From: a marine actinobacterium MedAcidi-G2B
GTDB lineage: Bacteria > Actinomycetota > Acidimicrobiia > Acidimicrobiales > MedAcidi-G1
Direction: 5' to 3'
Assembly: GCA_000817115.1 (NCBI GenBank)
Contig: JUEO01000005.1
Span: 1 to 57,130, forward strand
DNA length: 57,130 nt
In this document: positions 1 through 8,182 of the stretch, piece by piece
Layout: each line of letters opens with the position of its first letter
How positions within the stretch are numbered: the stretch's first letter is position 1
Notes under the pieces: model-generated
What the model was told of the DNA's origin: nothing
Seen by the model: the letters and a program-made list of their open reading frames with translations, nothing else
Databases searched by the model: none
Made by a program: the position numbers and the translations under genes

Positions 1-1090
1 CGTGGCGGTGTCTGGGATCAGCAAGAGTGGGGTGGATCCTGCTATGAGGATGATGGGTCGGCTTGGTCTGCTCGTGATGAAGAAACTTGTTTAGCTCGTG
101 GCGGCAGTTGGTTCCAAGAAGAATGGGGCGGTTATTGCTATGAGGATGATGGGTCGGCTTGGTCTGCTCGTGATGAAGGAACTTGTTTAGCTCGTGGCGG
201 CATTTGGGAACAGGAACAAGACTGGGGACACTGCTATGAGGATGACGGTTCTCTCTGGTCGGCTCGAAATGAACCAGACTGTTTGGCTCGTGGCGGCACT
301 TGGGATGGAGAATGGCTTTACTGCTATGAGGATGATGGCTCGGCTTGGTCTGCCCGTGATGAAGGAACCTGTTTAGCTCGTGGCGGCATTTGGGAACAGG
401 AACAAGACTGGGGACACTGCTATGAGGATGATGGTTCTATCTGGTCGGCTCGAAATGAACCAGACTGTTTAGATCGTGGTGGCAGCTGGTATCAAGAAAA
501 AGACTGGGGTTACTGCTATGAGGATGATGGCTCGGCTTGGGCGGCCCGTGATCTAACAACCTGTTTAGATCGTGCTGGAATTTGGGAACAAGACGGCGAT
601 TGGGGCTATTGCTATCAAGATGATGGTTCTGTTTGGGAGGCCCGAAATGAGACGGATTGTTTAGATCGTGGTGGCAGTTGGTATCAGGAACAAGACTGGG
701 GTTACTGCTATGAGGATGATGGCTCGGCTTGGTCGGCACGGACTGTAGAGGATTGTTTCGATCGTGGCGGCAGTTGGGAACAGGAACAAGACTGGGGTTA
801 CTGCTATGAAGATGATGGGTCGGCTTGGTCGGCGCGAAATGAACCAGACTGTTTAGCTCGTGGCGGCACCTGGGATTCCGAATATGAATACTGCTTTGAG
901 GATGATGGCTCGGCTTGGTCGGCACGGACTGTAGAGGATTGTTTAGCTCGTGGCGGGATTTGGGAACAGGAAGAAGATTGGGGTTACTGCTATGAGGATG
1001 ATGGCTCAGTTTGGTCGGCACGGACTGAGAAGGATTGTATAAATCGTGGCGGTAACTGGGACCTTCAATACGAATATTGTGAAGACGAGT
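1..1090 (+). repeat. Tandem protein-coding repeat array, about 12 units of 90-96 bp
   Basis: Eleven CYEDDG-type units (variants CYQDDG and CFEDDG) plus a partial unit at the left edge follow each other in frame. Unit lengths alternate between about 30 and 32 codons. DNA identity between units is high (for example the stretch reading gctatgaggatgatgg recurs in most of them), so the array has probably expanded recently by unequal recombination or slippage. The array is coding and continues off the left edge. Confidence 0.9.
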
Positions 1091-2823
1091 CTTACTACGA
1101 AGACTGGGACCAGGGGGAAACAACAATAGATGAAGATGGCTGTGAAATAACAACCTATATGGATGGAAGCACTGATTGGTGGTGTCCAGATGGAACATAT
1201 GGTGGTTCATGGACAGATGAATTCGGGAACATCGAAACTTGGTCAGCTCCTGAAGTTATTTATGATCCAGAAACTCGATGCTCCACCGAAATTTATGATG
1301 ACGGATCAAGTTTCAGATGGTGCGAAGACGGTTTTAGCTCATGGACAGACGAATTCGGCAACACCGAAGTATTTGAAGCCCCTGTAGAAGAGATACGCGC
1401 AGATGGGACAATTGTCTACACCTACTCAGATGGAACAGTTGAAGTTGTTGGAAACGATGGATCTCTAAGGATCACATGGCCAAACGGTGACTGGTACGAA
1501 GAAAGTTATTTAGCGGACGGTTCACGAGTCGAGAAATATTCTGACGGATCACAGGTAATCGAGCAAACTGACGGAAGTTATCAATACACAGATTCCTACG
1601 GAGAAGTTTCCAGCACAGTACAAGTAGGTGAAGGGGACACACTTGGATGGAAGACACAATTTGAAGACGGGAGCACCCTCATCTCTTATGAGAATGGTCG
1701 AGAAGTATTTGAAGATGCAAGCGGCTACACCTATGAAACAGTTGTCGATGGGAAGGGTATAAAAACCACCACCGCTAGCGATGGTTCCGTCATGGTGGAA
1801 CGCCCGGATGGATCATTTGACAATCTCTATCCTGATGGAAGCAGAGATGTAGCGACACGTGATAATGACGGCAATCTTGTTATTTCTTACGCAGATGGAT
1901 CAAGCGAAGTTGTCACTAGGGAGGGTGACAGCACCTTTACTGACCCATTTGGAGTGGTAACAAGAGGCATTACAGATGAAACCGGAAGAGTCGTAGAGTC
2001 TTCTAGTGACGGCTGGTCATTAAGTACCTCAGCAGATGGGAAATCTGTCGTTATTACTGGACCAAATGGGGAAGTAGAAACTGCCATTATTGGTGAAGAT
2101 GGTTCAGTGGTAAAAACTTTTGAAGATGGATCCACTGGACGTTATTTCCCAGAAACAGGACAGGTTAGTTACACCAGTGTCTCTGGGGAGACTTTCAATA
2201 TGAGAGTAGATAAAAATGGAAACTTGGTGGCAACAGATGATTTCGGTTCAACTTATGAATACAACCCGAAAACAAATACCACAAACATTTTAGATGCTGA
2301 CGGTAATGGGCAAACCAGTCAAAGGAATTCTGACGGAACTTACGAAGTAACTCTGGAAGACAATACAACTATTGAGTTTGATGCTTCAGGTGTTCCATTA
2401 GCTTTTGGGAATGAGGTTGCAGAAGATGCAGAATTCTTAGCAATTAATATTGCAAATCCATGTGCAACATGTGTGACTGAAGCGGTCTGGGATAAAGAAA
2501 ACGCCATGCTGGAGCTTGATTTAGGTGGGAATGGCACCATTACAACACAGTTGAGCTCTGATGGGGTTGTCACCGTTGAAACTGAAGGAGGAAACCGAAT
2601 TTACGACCCTTCGACTGGGGTTACCGGAGCAACAACAATAACTTTGGATGACGACGACTTCTTGCGAGTTATTGGAAGTAACGGTGGTACAACAAGCATC
2701 TCAGAAGATGGAACTTCCATAGAAATCGTTGACGCTAATGGAACACAAGCAACCGCTACCGAAAGTGATACCGGATATACGGTTGTGGTGGACGGAGTCG
2801 AATATGAATTCGCATTCGGATAA
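1..2823 (+). CDS. Large Cys/Trp tandem-repeat protein with DG-rich beta-repeat C-terminal half (5' end outside window)
   Basis: The frame is open from base 1 to the stop at 2823, so this is the last 940 codons of a longer protein whose start and any signal peptide lie outside the window. The first ~360 residues are tandem 30-32 residue units built on CYEDDGSxWSAR, a second Cys 16 residues on, then RGGxW and an acidic/aromatic stretch ending WGY. From about base 1090 the protein changes to short strands punctuated by DG(S/T) turns (YSDGT, PNGDW, YPDGS), which resemble G-box type single-layer beta-sheet repeats such as the TCP10/CPAP C-terminal domain; that is a visual resemblance only. There is one CATC motif near residue 823 of the visible part and no anchor motif at the C-terminus. 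A lipoprotein gene follows 19 bp later, so an extracytoplasmic role is plausible. The function is unknown to me. Confidence 0.85.
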   Translation, partial: RGGVWDQQEWGGSCYEDDGSAWSARDEETCLARGGSWFQEEWGGYCYEDDGSAWSARDEGTCLARGGIWEQEQDWGHCYEDDGSLWSARNEPDCLARGGTWDGEWLYCYEDDGSAWSARDEGTCLARGGIWEQEQDWGHCYEDDGSIWSARNEPDCLDRGGSWYQEKDWGYCYEDDGSAWAARDLTTCLDRAGIWEQDGDWGYCYQDDGSVWEARNETDCLDRGGSWYQEQDWGYCYEDDGSAWSARTVEDCFDRGGSWEQEQDWGYCYEDDGSAWSARNEPDCLARGGTWDSEYEYCFEDDGSAWSARTVEDCLARGGIWEQEEDWGYCYEDDGSVWSARTEKDCINRGGNWDLQYEYCEDESYYEDWDQGETTIDEDGCEITTYMDGSTDWWCPDGTYGGSWTDEFGNIETWSAPEVIYDPETRCSTEIYDDGSSFRWCEDGFSSWTDEFGNTEVFEAPVEEIRADGTIVYTYSDGTVEVVGNDGSLRITWPNGDWYEESYLADGSRVEKYSDGSQVIEQTDGSYQYTDSYGEVSSTVQVGEGDTLGWKTQFEDGSTLISYENGREVFEDASGYTYETVVDGKGIKTTTASDGSVMVERPDGSFDNLYPDGSRDVATRDNDGNLVISYADGSSEVVTREGDSTFTDPFGVVTRGITDETGRVVESSSDGWSLSTSADGKSVVITGPNGEVETAIIGEDGSVVKTFEDGSTGRYFPETGQVSYTSVSGETFNMRVDKNGNLVATDDFGSTYEYNPKTNTTNILDADGNGQTSQRNSDGTYEVTLEDNTTIEFDASGVPLAFGNEVAEDAEFLAINIANPCATCVTEAVWDKENAMLELDLGGNGTITTQLSSDGVVTVETEGGNRIYDPSTGVTGATTITLDDDDFLRVIGSNGGTTSISEDGTSIEIVDANGTQATATESDTGYTVVVDGVEYEFAFG

Positions 2824-2842
2824 GAAATGAGAGAAGATTGAG

Positions 2843-3448
2843 ATGAAAAATAAGACAATCTTTCTTTTTTCTGTATTGCTTTCTTTGTCGTTGGTGGCTT
2901 GTGGTGGAGGCGGTGAAGATGAAAGTGCCGACACTGTCGTGTCAAATACTGCTTCTTCTTCCTCCTCAGATTCCGCTGATGATGGAGAAGGAATTGAAGA
3001 ACCAATTTCCACCTGTGTCTTGGCCGTCAACGCAGACTGCAGTGGAGCGAACTTTGCCGGACAAGACCTCGCTTCAGTTATTGCTCCAGGAGTCAACTTA
3101 AGTGGAGCCAACCTGACAGGCGCTATTCTTGACGGAGCCTTGATGGTTGGCGCAGATCTAACTGGAGCAGAATTAGGTGGAGCTTCCTTAGCGCACACCA
3201 ATCTTGCTGCTGCAACACTTTCTCAAATCAACGCTCCTGGAGCAGTATTTTTCGAGACCAACCTGTCTCATGTAGACCTAACTCAAGCAGATCTAAGCAC
3301 AGCAATATTTCTACAAGCGAACTTAAGGTCGGCTAACTTAACTGGATCGTTTATTGAAGGTCTAATTGATAGAAGAACTTTTAAATGTGCAACCATCTGG
3401 GCAGACGGTTCACTAGATAACACTAGTTGCCAGACAAGTAGCAGTTAA
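2843..3448 (+). CDS. Pentapeptide-repeat lipoprotein
   Basis: This is a 201-residue protein. It has a lipoprotein signal peptide: a basic MKNK start, a hydrophobic core to residue ~18, and lipobox LVAC with Cys20 as the expected lipidation site. A low-complexity Gly/Ser/Asp/Glu linker follows to about residue 53. The rest is a pentapeptide-repeat domain with A(N/D)LxG-type units (SGANF, SGANL, TGAEL, LTQADL, RSANL), expected to fold as a right-handed quadrilateral beta-helix. The C-terminus has two more Cys (FKCATIW, TSCQ) that could form a disulfide with the pair near residues 58-66. The start follows a GAGAGAAG Shine-Dalgarno-like stretch. It lies 19 bp after the Cys/Trp repeat protein, suggesting co-transcription and a shared surface role, which is inference. 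The cargo or target is unknown. Confidence 0.85.
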   Translation: MKNKTIFLFSVLLSLSLVACGGGGEDESADTVVSNTASSSSSDSADDGEGIEEPISTCVLAVNADCSGANFAGQDLASVIAPGVNLSGANLTGAILDGALMVGADLTGAELGGASLAHTNLAAATLSQINAPGAVFFETNLSHVDLTQADLSTAIFLQANLRSANLTGSFIEGLIDRRTFKCATIWADGSLDNTSCQTSSS

Positions 3449-3457
3449 AAACTAAAA

Positions 3458-4243
3458 CTACTTGCCAGTAAAGTTGCCCTTTCTGCGTTCTATAAATGAT
3501 GCAATACCTTCAGCAGCATCCTCGCTAGAAGCCAGTTCTGCTTGTTTGGGGCCAAAAGCAGCAATAGAAGCAGCTTCACCTTCCATGGCATAAATTAACG
3601 AAGAAGCTTTTGTGGCTTGAACTGCCAAAGGCGCTCCTTCACAAATAATTTCAGCGATCTCTACTGCCCGATCAGTTTCAGTTCCTGCAGGAACAATCTC
3701 TTGAACCAGTCCAATCCGATAGGCCTCTTCAGAGTCAAATTCATCTGACGTCAACAAGTGATACATCGCATTACCCCAACCACCTCGTTCAACAAAACGT
3801 ATGGTTGCCCCTCCAGTAGCGTGAATACCTCGAAGAGGTTCGAGTTGTGAGAAGCGGCAATTGTCAGCAGCAATCACGATGTCTCCAGCCAACATGAGTT
3901 CAATGCCAAGAGTGAAAGTTATTCCTTTAACAGCGGAAATAACTGGCTTTTTACAGCGTCTACCCAAAGCGGTTGGATCAGTTTTACCTTCGCCGCGACC
4001 CCTCTCATTATTTTTCATACGCTCAGAAAACTTTGGTAGATCTAATCCTGCAGTGAAATGATCTCCATGAGCAAATAAAACACCTACCCAAAGATCGTCG
4101 TCATTATCAAGCAAGGTGTAGGCATCGACTAATTGATCCATCATGTGAGGAGTGAACCCATTGAGTTTTGCTGGACGATTAATTCCCATAAGGAGAATTC
4201 GATCTTGTATTTCTGTTGTGATGTTTCCTTCGGCGTTATCCAT
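3458..4243 (-). CDS. Enoyl-CoA hydratase/isomerase (crotonase) family protein
   Basis: A 261-residue member of the crotonase superfamily, the usual length. The two oxyanion-hole segments are visible: HFTAGLDL (around residues 62-69) and GITFTLGIELMLAGD (around 107-121). The following ARGI-like region reads PLRGIHATGGAT. Members act on acyl-CoA thioesters (hydration, isomerisation, dehalogenation and others), and the exact substrate cannot be read from the sequence. The acidic pair of classic hydratases is not both obvious, so a plain 2-enoyl-CoA hydratase call is uncertain. It ends 9 bp from the convergent lipoprotein gene. The next gene upstream on this strand is ogt, 46 bp away. Confidence 0.85.
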   Translation of the reverse strand: MDNAEGNITTEIQDRILLMGINRPAKLNGFTPHMMDQLVDAYTLLDNDDDLWVGVLFAHGDHFTAGLDLPKFSERMKNNERGRGEGKTDPTALGRRCKKPVISAVKGITFTLGIELMLAGDIVIAADNCRFSQLEPLRGIHATGGATIRFVERGGWGNAMYHLLTSDEFDSEEAYRIGLVQEIVPAGTETDRAVEIAEIICEGAPLAVQATKASSLIYAMEGEAASIAAFGPKQAELASSEDAAEGIASFIERRKGNFTGK

Positions 4244-4289
4244 AAAAAAGGTCTACAGCAGTAAAGGAGTTCTTGCCACGACGGGGGAG

Positions 4290-4787
4290 TTATTTAGCCT
4301 CTTCGACTTCCAGCAAAAACGACTTCAGATTAATTCCCCCCGCATAGCCACCTAGATTCCCATCACTACCTATTACTCGATGGCAAGGAATAAGTATCAG
4401 AAACGGATTTACCCCTAACGCAGAACCAACAGCTCTTGCTGCTTTCGGATTCTTTACCAAAGCCGCCAACTCACCGTACGAAAGAGTGGAACCGAAGGGA
4501 ATAGCTAGACATGCGTTCCAAACGTTTTGTTGAAACGAGGTGCTACTACCAAAGTCAAAAATTAGACCCGAGTCGTCATGTTTTTTACCCCAAAGTGTTA
4601 AAGCCTTCAGTAATCTTTGCGGAAGAGAAGAAATTTTTTCACAACCAGCACCGGTAAAGTTTTTAGTTTTTTCACAGAACTGATCCAACGATGTTGTTTG
4701 AGTAAGAGCACTTCCAGTTATTCCTAATTCGTTGAAAGCAATAAACATGTTTCCAAATGGTGAAGAAAATTCAGCAACTTTATTCAT
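4290..4787 (-). CDS. ogt: Methylated-DNA--protein-cysteine methyltransferase (Ogt/MGMT type)
   Basis: Repairs O6-alkylguanine by irreversible transfer of the alkyl group to its own cysteine. The active-site block IPCHRVIGSDGNLGGYAGG is intact, preceded by the DNA-binding helix region (FGSTLSYGELAALVKNPKAA) that includes the conserved Tyr and recognition-helix Arg. About 165 residues from the ATG at 4787. A TTG 12 bp further upstream (4799) would add four residues, but has no well-spaced ribosome-binding site. The 5' end overlaps the universal stress protein gene by 8 bp, so the two are probably translated together, which makes a small stress/repair unit. The N-terminal ribonuclease-like domain is short, as in Ogt proteins without an Ada domain. 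Confidence 0.93.
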   Translation of the reverse strand: MNKVAEFSSPFGNMFIAFNELGITGSALTQTTSLDQFCEKTKNFTGAGCEKISSLPQRLLKALTLWGKKHDDSGLIFDFGSSTSFQQNVWNACLAIPFGSTLSYGELAALVKNPKAARAVGSALGVNPFLILIPCHRVIGSDGNLGGYAGGINLKSFLLEVEEAK

Positions 4788-5250
4788 CCGAGTTTTCAAT
4801 CTCTTCGTTTAATCCCGTACGAACAATAACTAGTGGACAAGGACTGTGATGAGAGATCGATTGGCTTACTGATCCAAGTCTCAATCCAGAAAATCCTCCA
4901 CGCCCTCTATTGCCGACAACCAGCAAATCCGCGTCTTTCGCTACTTTCAAAAGCACGTTAGCAGCACGACCTTTGACCAGGGTGCGACGTATCTCTATAT
5001 CTGGATTATTGGCAGCAGCTAACGCGCTTTCGATAACTTCACTTTGTGTGTTTTCAACTTCATTCAACAAGTCAAAAGAATCAAGCGGAACATATCCCAG
5101 ATCAGGTGAGGCGGGTACAAAAGTGGGGCCGTAAACAGTCACCACTTCTACTAATGAATTTCTTACTTCAGCTTCTTTTATTGCCCATATCAAAGCAGCA
5201 CGAGCGTAACCGGAACCTTCAACCCCAACAACAATTCGATGTTTATCCAT
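4780..5250 (-). CDS. Universal stress protein (UspA family)
   Basis: A single Usp domain of 156 residues. The N-terminal strand reads RIVVGVEGSGYARAAL, and the ATP-binding signature is GNRGRGGFSGLRLGSVSQ (GxxG followed by G(S)), near residues 114-131, followed by the final strand PLVIVR. The presence of the full G-x2-G-x9-GS pattern suggests an ATP-binding member rather than the UspA type lacking it. Cytoplasmic, and thought to act in general stress or dormancy responses. It overlaps ogt downstream by 8 bp. Confidence 0.92.
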   Translation of the reverse strand: MDKHRIVVGVEGSGYARAALIWAIKEAEVRNSLVEVVTVYGPTFVPASPDLGYVPLDSFDLLNEVENTQSEVIESALAAANNPDIEIRRTLVKGRAANVLLKVAKDADLLVVGNRGRGGFSGLRLGSVSQSISHHSPCPLVIVRTGLNEEIENSDE

Positions 5251-5306
5251 AGAAAACCCCTATCGATATTCTCTGTCTCAAATGGTAATACAGAAACACT
5301 CAGGTG

Positions 5307-5786
5307 TTAAGAGAGGGCGCCTTCAACTTTTTCAAGAGCTTGCTCTTCGTCGACATTCAAAGCGAAAGAGAGTTCCGATACAAGAACATTCAGAGCCTTT
5401 GTATACAAGGTTTTTTCACCAGCGGAAAGACCCTTTTCTGCTTCACGAAGAGCAAGATTTCTTACTACTTCAGCGACTTGGTATACGTCACCACTTTTCA
5501 ACTTTTCTTGGTGATTCTTGAATCGCCGCGACCAATTTGATGGTTCACGAATATCTCTTCTTTCAAGAACTTCAAAGAGGTCAACAACATCTTCTTTGCT
5601 GATGGGCCAACGCATACCAACTTCTTCTACCTTGTCAACAGGAACGGAAAGAATCATCTCTCCATGAGCCATGCGAAGAATGAAATATTCGGTATTGGTG
5701 CCGAACACTTTTTTCTTTTCTTTTTTTTCGATTATTGCTGCACCATGATGTGGGTAAACAACTTTGTCGCCAGGTTTGAAAGTCAA
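5307..5786 (-). CDS. carD: CarD family transcription regulator (RNA polymerase-binding)
   Basis: A 159-residue protein matching the size of mycobacterial CarD. The N-terminal RNAP-interaction domain (Tudor-like, residues 1-55) contains KPGDKVVYPHHGAAII, and the C-terminal helical DNA-binding domain contains the REPSNWSRR motif with Trp85, the residue that wedges into the upstream edge of the transcription bubble in mycobacteria. In actinobacteria CarD stabilises open complexes at many promoters and is often essential. It stands alone on the minus strand, with a 56-bp gap to the universal stress protein gene. Confidence 0.93.
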   Translation of the reverse strand: MTFKPGDKVVYPHHGAAIIEKKEKKKVFGTNTEYFILRMAHGEMILSVPVDKVEEVGMRWPISKEDVVDLFEVLERRDIREPSNWSRRFKNHQEKLKSGDVYQVAEVVRNLALREAEKGLSAGEKTLYTKALNVLVSELSFALNVDEEQALEKVEGALS

Positions 5787-5859
5787 GATTGCCTCCGAGA
5801 CATTTTAAAGACGGTGTGAGGATACCGGATAAACGCGAAATTATGACGCAAGAGTTTGC

Positions 5860-6240
5860 TTATCCGCTAAGACTGGCTCTAGCAGCCCGACTTCGTTCCA
5901 ATAAATGTTCCGGTACCCCATACGGATTACTAGACCCTCCTGAACCCTCATCAGATGATTCATCGCCCTCAGCAGCTTCAGATTCTAAGGCAGCTTCCTC
6001 TAACGAGTTTTCTCGATCAATTTTGAATTGAGGCCAGTCTTTCTCATGAGCGAGATCATCATGGTCTATAGAGCCGATAGTTATACCATTCTCAAAGTCA
6101 ACCCAATATCTATTCCAAGTTATTCCATTGGCAAGCTTTACTTTTCCGGGGGTTCCTTCAGGAACGCCTTGAAGCTGATTCGCTGCTACGACTTTAGCGA
6201 AGCGCTTAAATGGCTTTTTTCTATCGAGGGTTTTAGTCAT
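5860..6240 (-). CDS. Small conserved actinobacterial-type protein, SH3-like N-terminal half and acidic tail
   Basis: 126 residues. A basic N-terminus (KTLDRKKPFKRFAKVV) is followed by a compact beta-rich stretch with a GTPGKVKLANG turn and the aromatic NRYWVDFENG motif, reminiscent of small SH3-like barrels that bind nucleic acid or ribosomes. Residues ~78-105 are strongly acidic and Ser/Gly-rich, then a short helical tail (PEHLLERSRAARASL). I do not recognise a named function. It sits between carD and proS on the same strand with gaps of 73 and 65 bp. Confidence 0.7.
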   Translation of the reverse strand: MTKTLDRKKPFKRFAKVVAANQLQGVPEGTPGKVKLANGITWNRYWVDFENGITIGSIDHDDLAHEKDWPQFKIDRENSLEEAALESEAAEGDESSDEGSGGSSNPYGVPEHLLERSRAARASLSG

Positions 6241-6305
6241 ATCAATATCACTTTAGCGGACAGACAGAAGAAGAATCTAACTTCCCACAAGGACGGAATA
6301 GCTTT

Positions 6306-8021
6306 TTAGAAAGATCCATTTTTTTCCTCGTTAACCATATTCGTCACCTCTTCAACAACCGTCTCTAAAGAGATCTCAGTCTTTTGGTCAGTGGAACGAT
6401 CGTTTACTTCCGCGATTCCATTCTCTAAGCCGCGCGGTCCGATCGTCACACGAAGAGGTATACCGATTAACTCTGAGTCAGCGAATTTCACACCAGGTCG
6501 TTCTTCTCTGTCATCAAGTAAAACATCAATACCAGCTTCAGTTAACGCTTTGTAAATGTTTTCGGCTAAATCAACTGAATCGGTGTGATCAGTTTTTAAG
6601 AGGGTTATTACAACTTCATAGGGAGCGATCGACATTGGCCATATCAAGCCATTTTCATCATGGTGAGTTTCCGCCACTGCTGCCATGGCACGCTCCACCC
6701 CAATTCCATACGACCCCATTGTTAAAGTTTGAGACTTGCCTTCAGAATCAAGAACAGTTGTCCCCATTGCTTCCGCATACCGTCTACCTAATTTGAAGAT
6801 ATGGCCAGCTTCGATGCAGCGGGTAATAGTTATAGGACCCCCACAGTCAACACAGGGTTCTCCCTCAAGAATTCCTCTCACATCCACCCACTTGTTTACG
6901 ACGATATCTCTTTGAACATCGACTCCTAAATAGTGAACATCGTCGATATTGGCTCCTGTTGCCATGCCAGCACGACCCTGCAAGGCTAAGTCTGCGTAAA
7001 TAGGAAGATTCTCTACTCCTACTGCTCCAAGGCTCCCTGGAGAAGCACCAAGAGCAGAGCGAATTTCTTCCCCTGTTGCGGGGCGAAGATCAGCGGCACC
7101 GGTAATATCAATAAATTTTTGCTCAAGAAAAGGATGATCCCCGCGTAACAGGATCAGTGTCAACTCACCATCAACGACGTACACGAGAGTCTTTATTTGA
7201 TGTTCCGGTGGGTGACCCAACTCAGCTAGTCCAGCAATAGTACGAATATCTGGAGTAGGGAAAGATTCTGGTTCTTCGCTGCTTGAACGGTTTTCAATTG
7301 GAACAAGGGCGGCTGAAGCGCGTTCAACGTTCGCGCTGTACCCACAAGATGAACATCGTGCAACATCATCTTCTCCAGCCTCTGACTCAACCATAAATTC
7401 AACGGAAGCACTACCACCCATGGCCCCTGAAGAGGCTTCAACTGGAAAGGCATCAAGTCCTAGCCGTTTGAAAATTTGGGTGTAAGCATCGTGGTGAAGA
7501 TCGAAAGAAGCATCAAGGCCCTCATCGTCCACATCAAAGGAGTAAGAGTCTTTCATTGCAAACTCTCGGACGCGAAGTAGTCCGGATTTTGGTCGAGGTT
7601 CGTCTCTGAATTTTGTTTGTATCTGATACCAAATCTGTGGCAGGTGACGGTAGGAGGTGATTTCAGTGCCGAGCGAAGCAAAAACTTCTTCGTGAGTCAT
7701 CCCTAAGGCTTGGTCTGCTCCTTTACGGTCAACAAATCTGAACATCTCCTCTCCCATAGTTTCCCACCTGCCTGACTTTTGCCATAAATCAGCAGGATGC
7801 ATCGCGGGAAGTAAAAATTCTTGCCCACCTATCGCATCCATTTCTTCACGAATAATGGCAGATACTTTTTTATGGATTTTCCATCCCAAAGGAAGGATTG
7901 AATAGTGGCCGGATTGAAGTTGACGAATAAAACCACCACGGACAAGAAGTTGATGACTTATGGCCTCGGCTTCAGCCGGAGCGTCACGCAAAGTTGGAAT
8001 AAAAAGATTTGACCACCGCAT
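6306..8021 (-). CDS. proS: Prolyl-tRNA synthetase (bacterial type with INS editing domain)
   Basis: Charges tRNA-Pro with proline. The 571 residues match the bacterial (long) class. Motif 2 region FRDEPRPKSGLLRVREFAMKDSYSFD and motif 3 region GSYGIGVERAMAAVAE are intact, and the C-terminal anticodon-binding domain covers the last ~100 residues. Between motifs 2 and 3 is the ~180-residue INS domain that hydrolyses Ala-tRNA-Pro, preceded by a CSSCGYSAN zinc-like CxxC pair; a second pair, CVDCGG, lies before motif 3. The ATG at 8021 gives the standard MRWSNLFIPTLRD start. No T-box or other leader is evident in the 161 bp upstream. Confidence 0.97.
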   Translation of the reverse strand: MRWSNLFIPTLRDAPAEAEAISHQLLVRGGFIRQLQSGHYSILPLGWKIHKKVSAIIREEMDAIGGQEFLLPAMHPADLWQKSGRWETMGEEMFRFVDRKGADQALGMTHEEVFASLGTEITSYRHLPQIWYQIQTKFRDEPRPKSGLLRVREFAMKDSYSFDVDDEGLDASFDLHHDAYTQIFKRLGLDAFPVEASSGAMGGSASVEFMVESEAGEDDVARCSSCGYSANVERASAALVPIENRSSSEEPESFPTPDIRTIAGLAELGHPPEHQIKTLVYVVDGELTLILLRGDHPFLEQKFIDITGAADLRPATGEEIRSALGASPGSLGAVGVENLPIYADLALQGRAGMATGANIDDVHYLGVDVQRDIVVNKWVDVRGILEGEPCVDCGGPITITRCIEAGHIFKLGRRYAEAMGTTVLDSEGKSQTLTMGSYGIGVERAMAAVAETHHDENGLIWPMSIAPYEVVITLLKTDHTDSVDLAENIYKALTEAGIDVLLDDREERPGVKFADSELIGIPLRVTIGPRGLENGIAEVNDRSTDQKTEISLETVVEEVTNMVNEEKNGSF

Positions 8022-8182
8022 ACGAAAACTTTCGTCAAGTTGATTTATGGTTACTCTAACCTAGTAGAAATCATCGCAGGATGAATCCTGCTTATAAAAT
8101 AGAGTTTGCAATAAAAATTAGCGATGGATAACTTCAGGATAAGGTCTAACAATAACTAGTTCAGAATGGCATTAAGGAAATA

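Noticed and set aside
1-1090. Possible CRISPR array from regularly spaced repeats
   Set aside because: The repeats are contiguous, in frame and 90-96 bp long with no unique spacers; they encode protein repeats.
437-1210. Long minus-strand open frame opposite the repeat array
   Set aside because: It is the antisense shadow of the repetitive coding strand; its His/Ser/Pro-rich product only mirrors the codon bias of the repeats.
8076-8091. Terminator-like hairpin GCAGGA-TGAA-TCCTGC between proS and the acyl-CoA dehydrogenase gene
   Set aside because: Only a 6-bp stem with no T-tract on either strand, and it lies between divergent starts.
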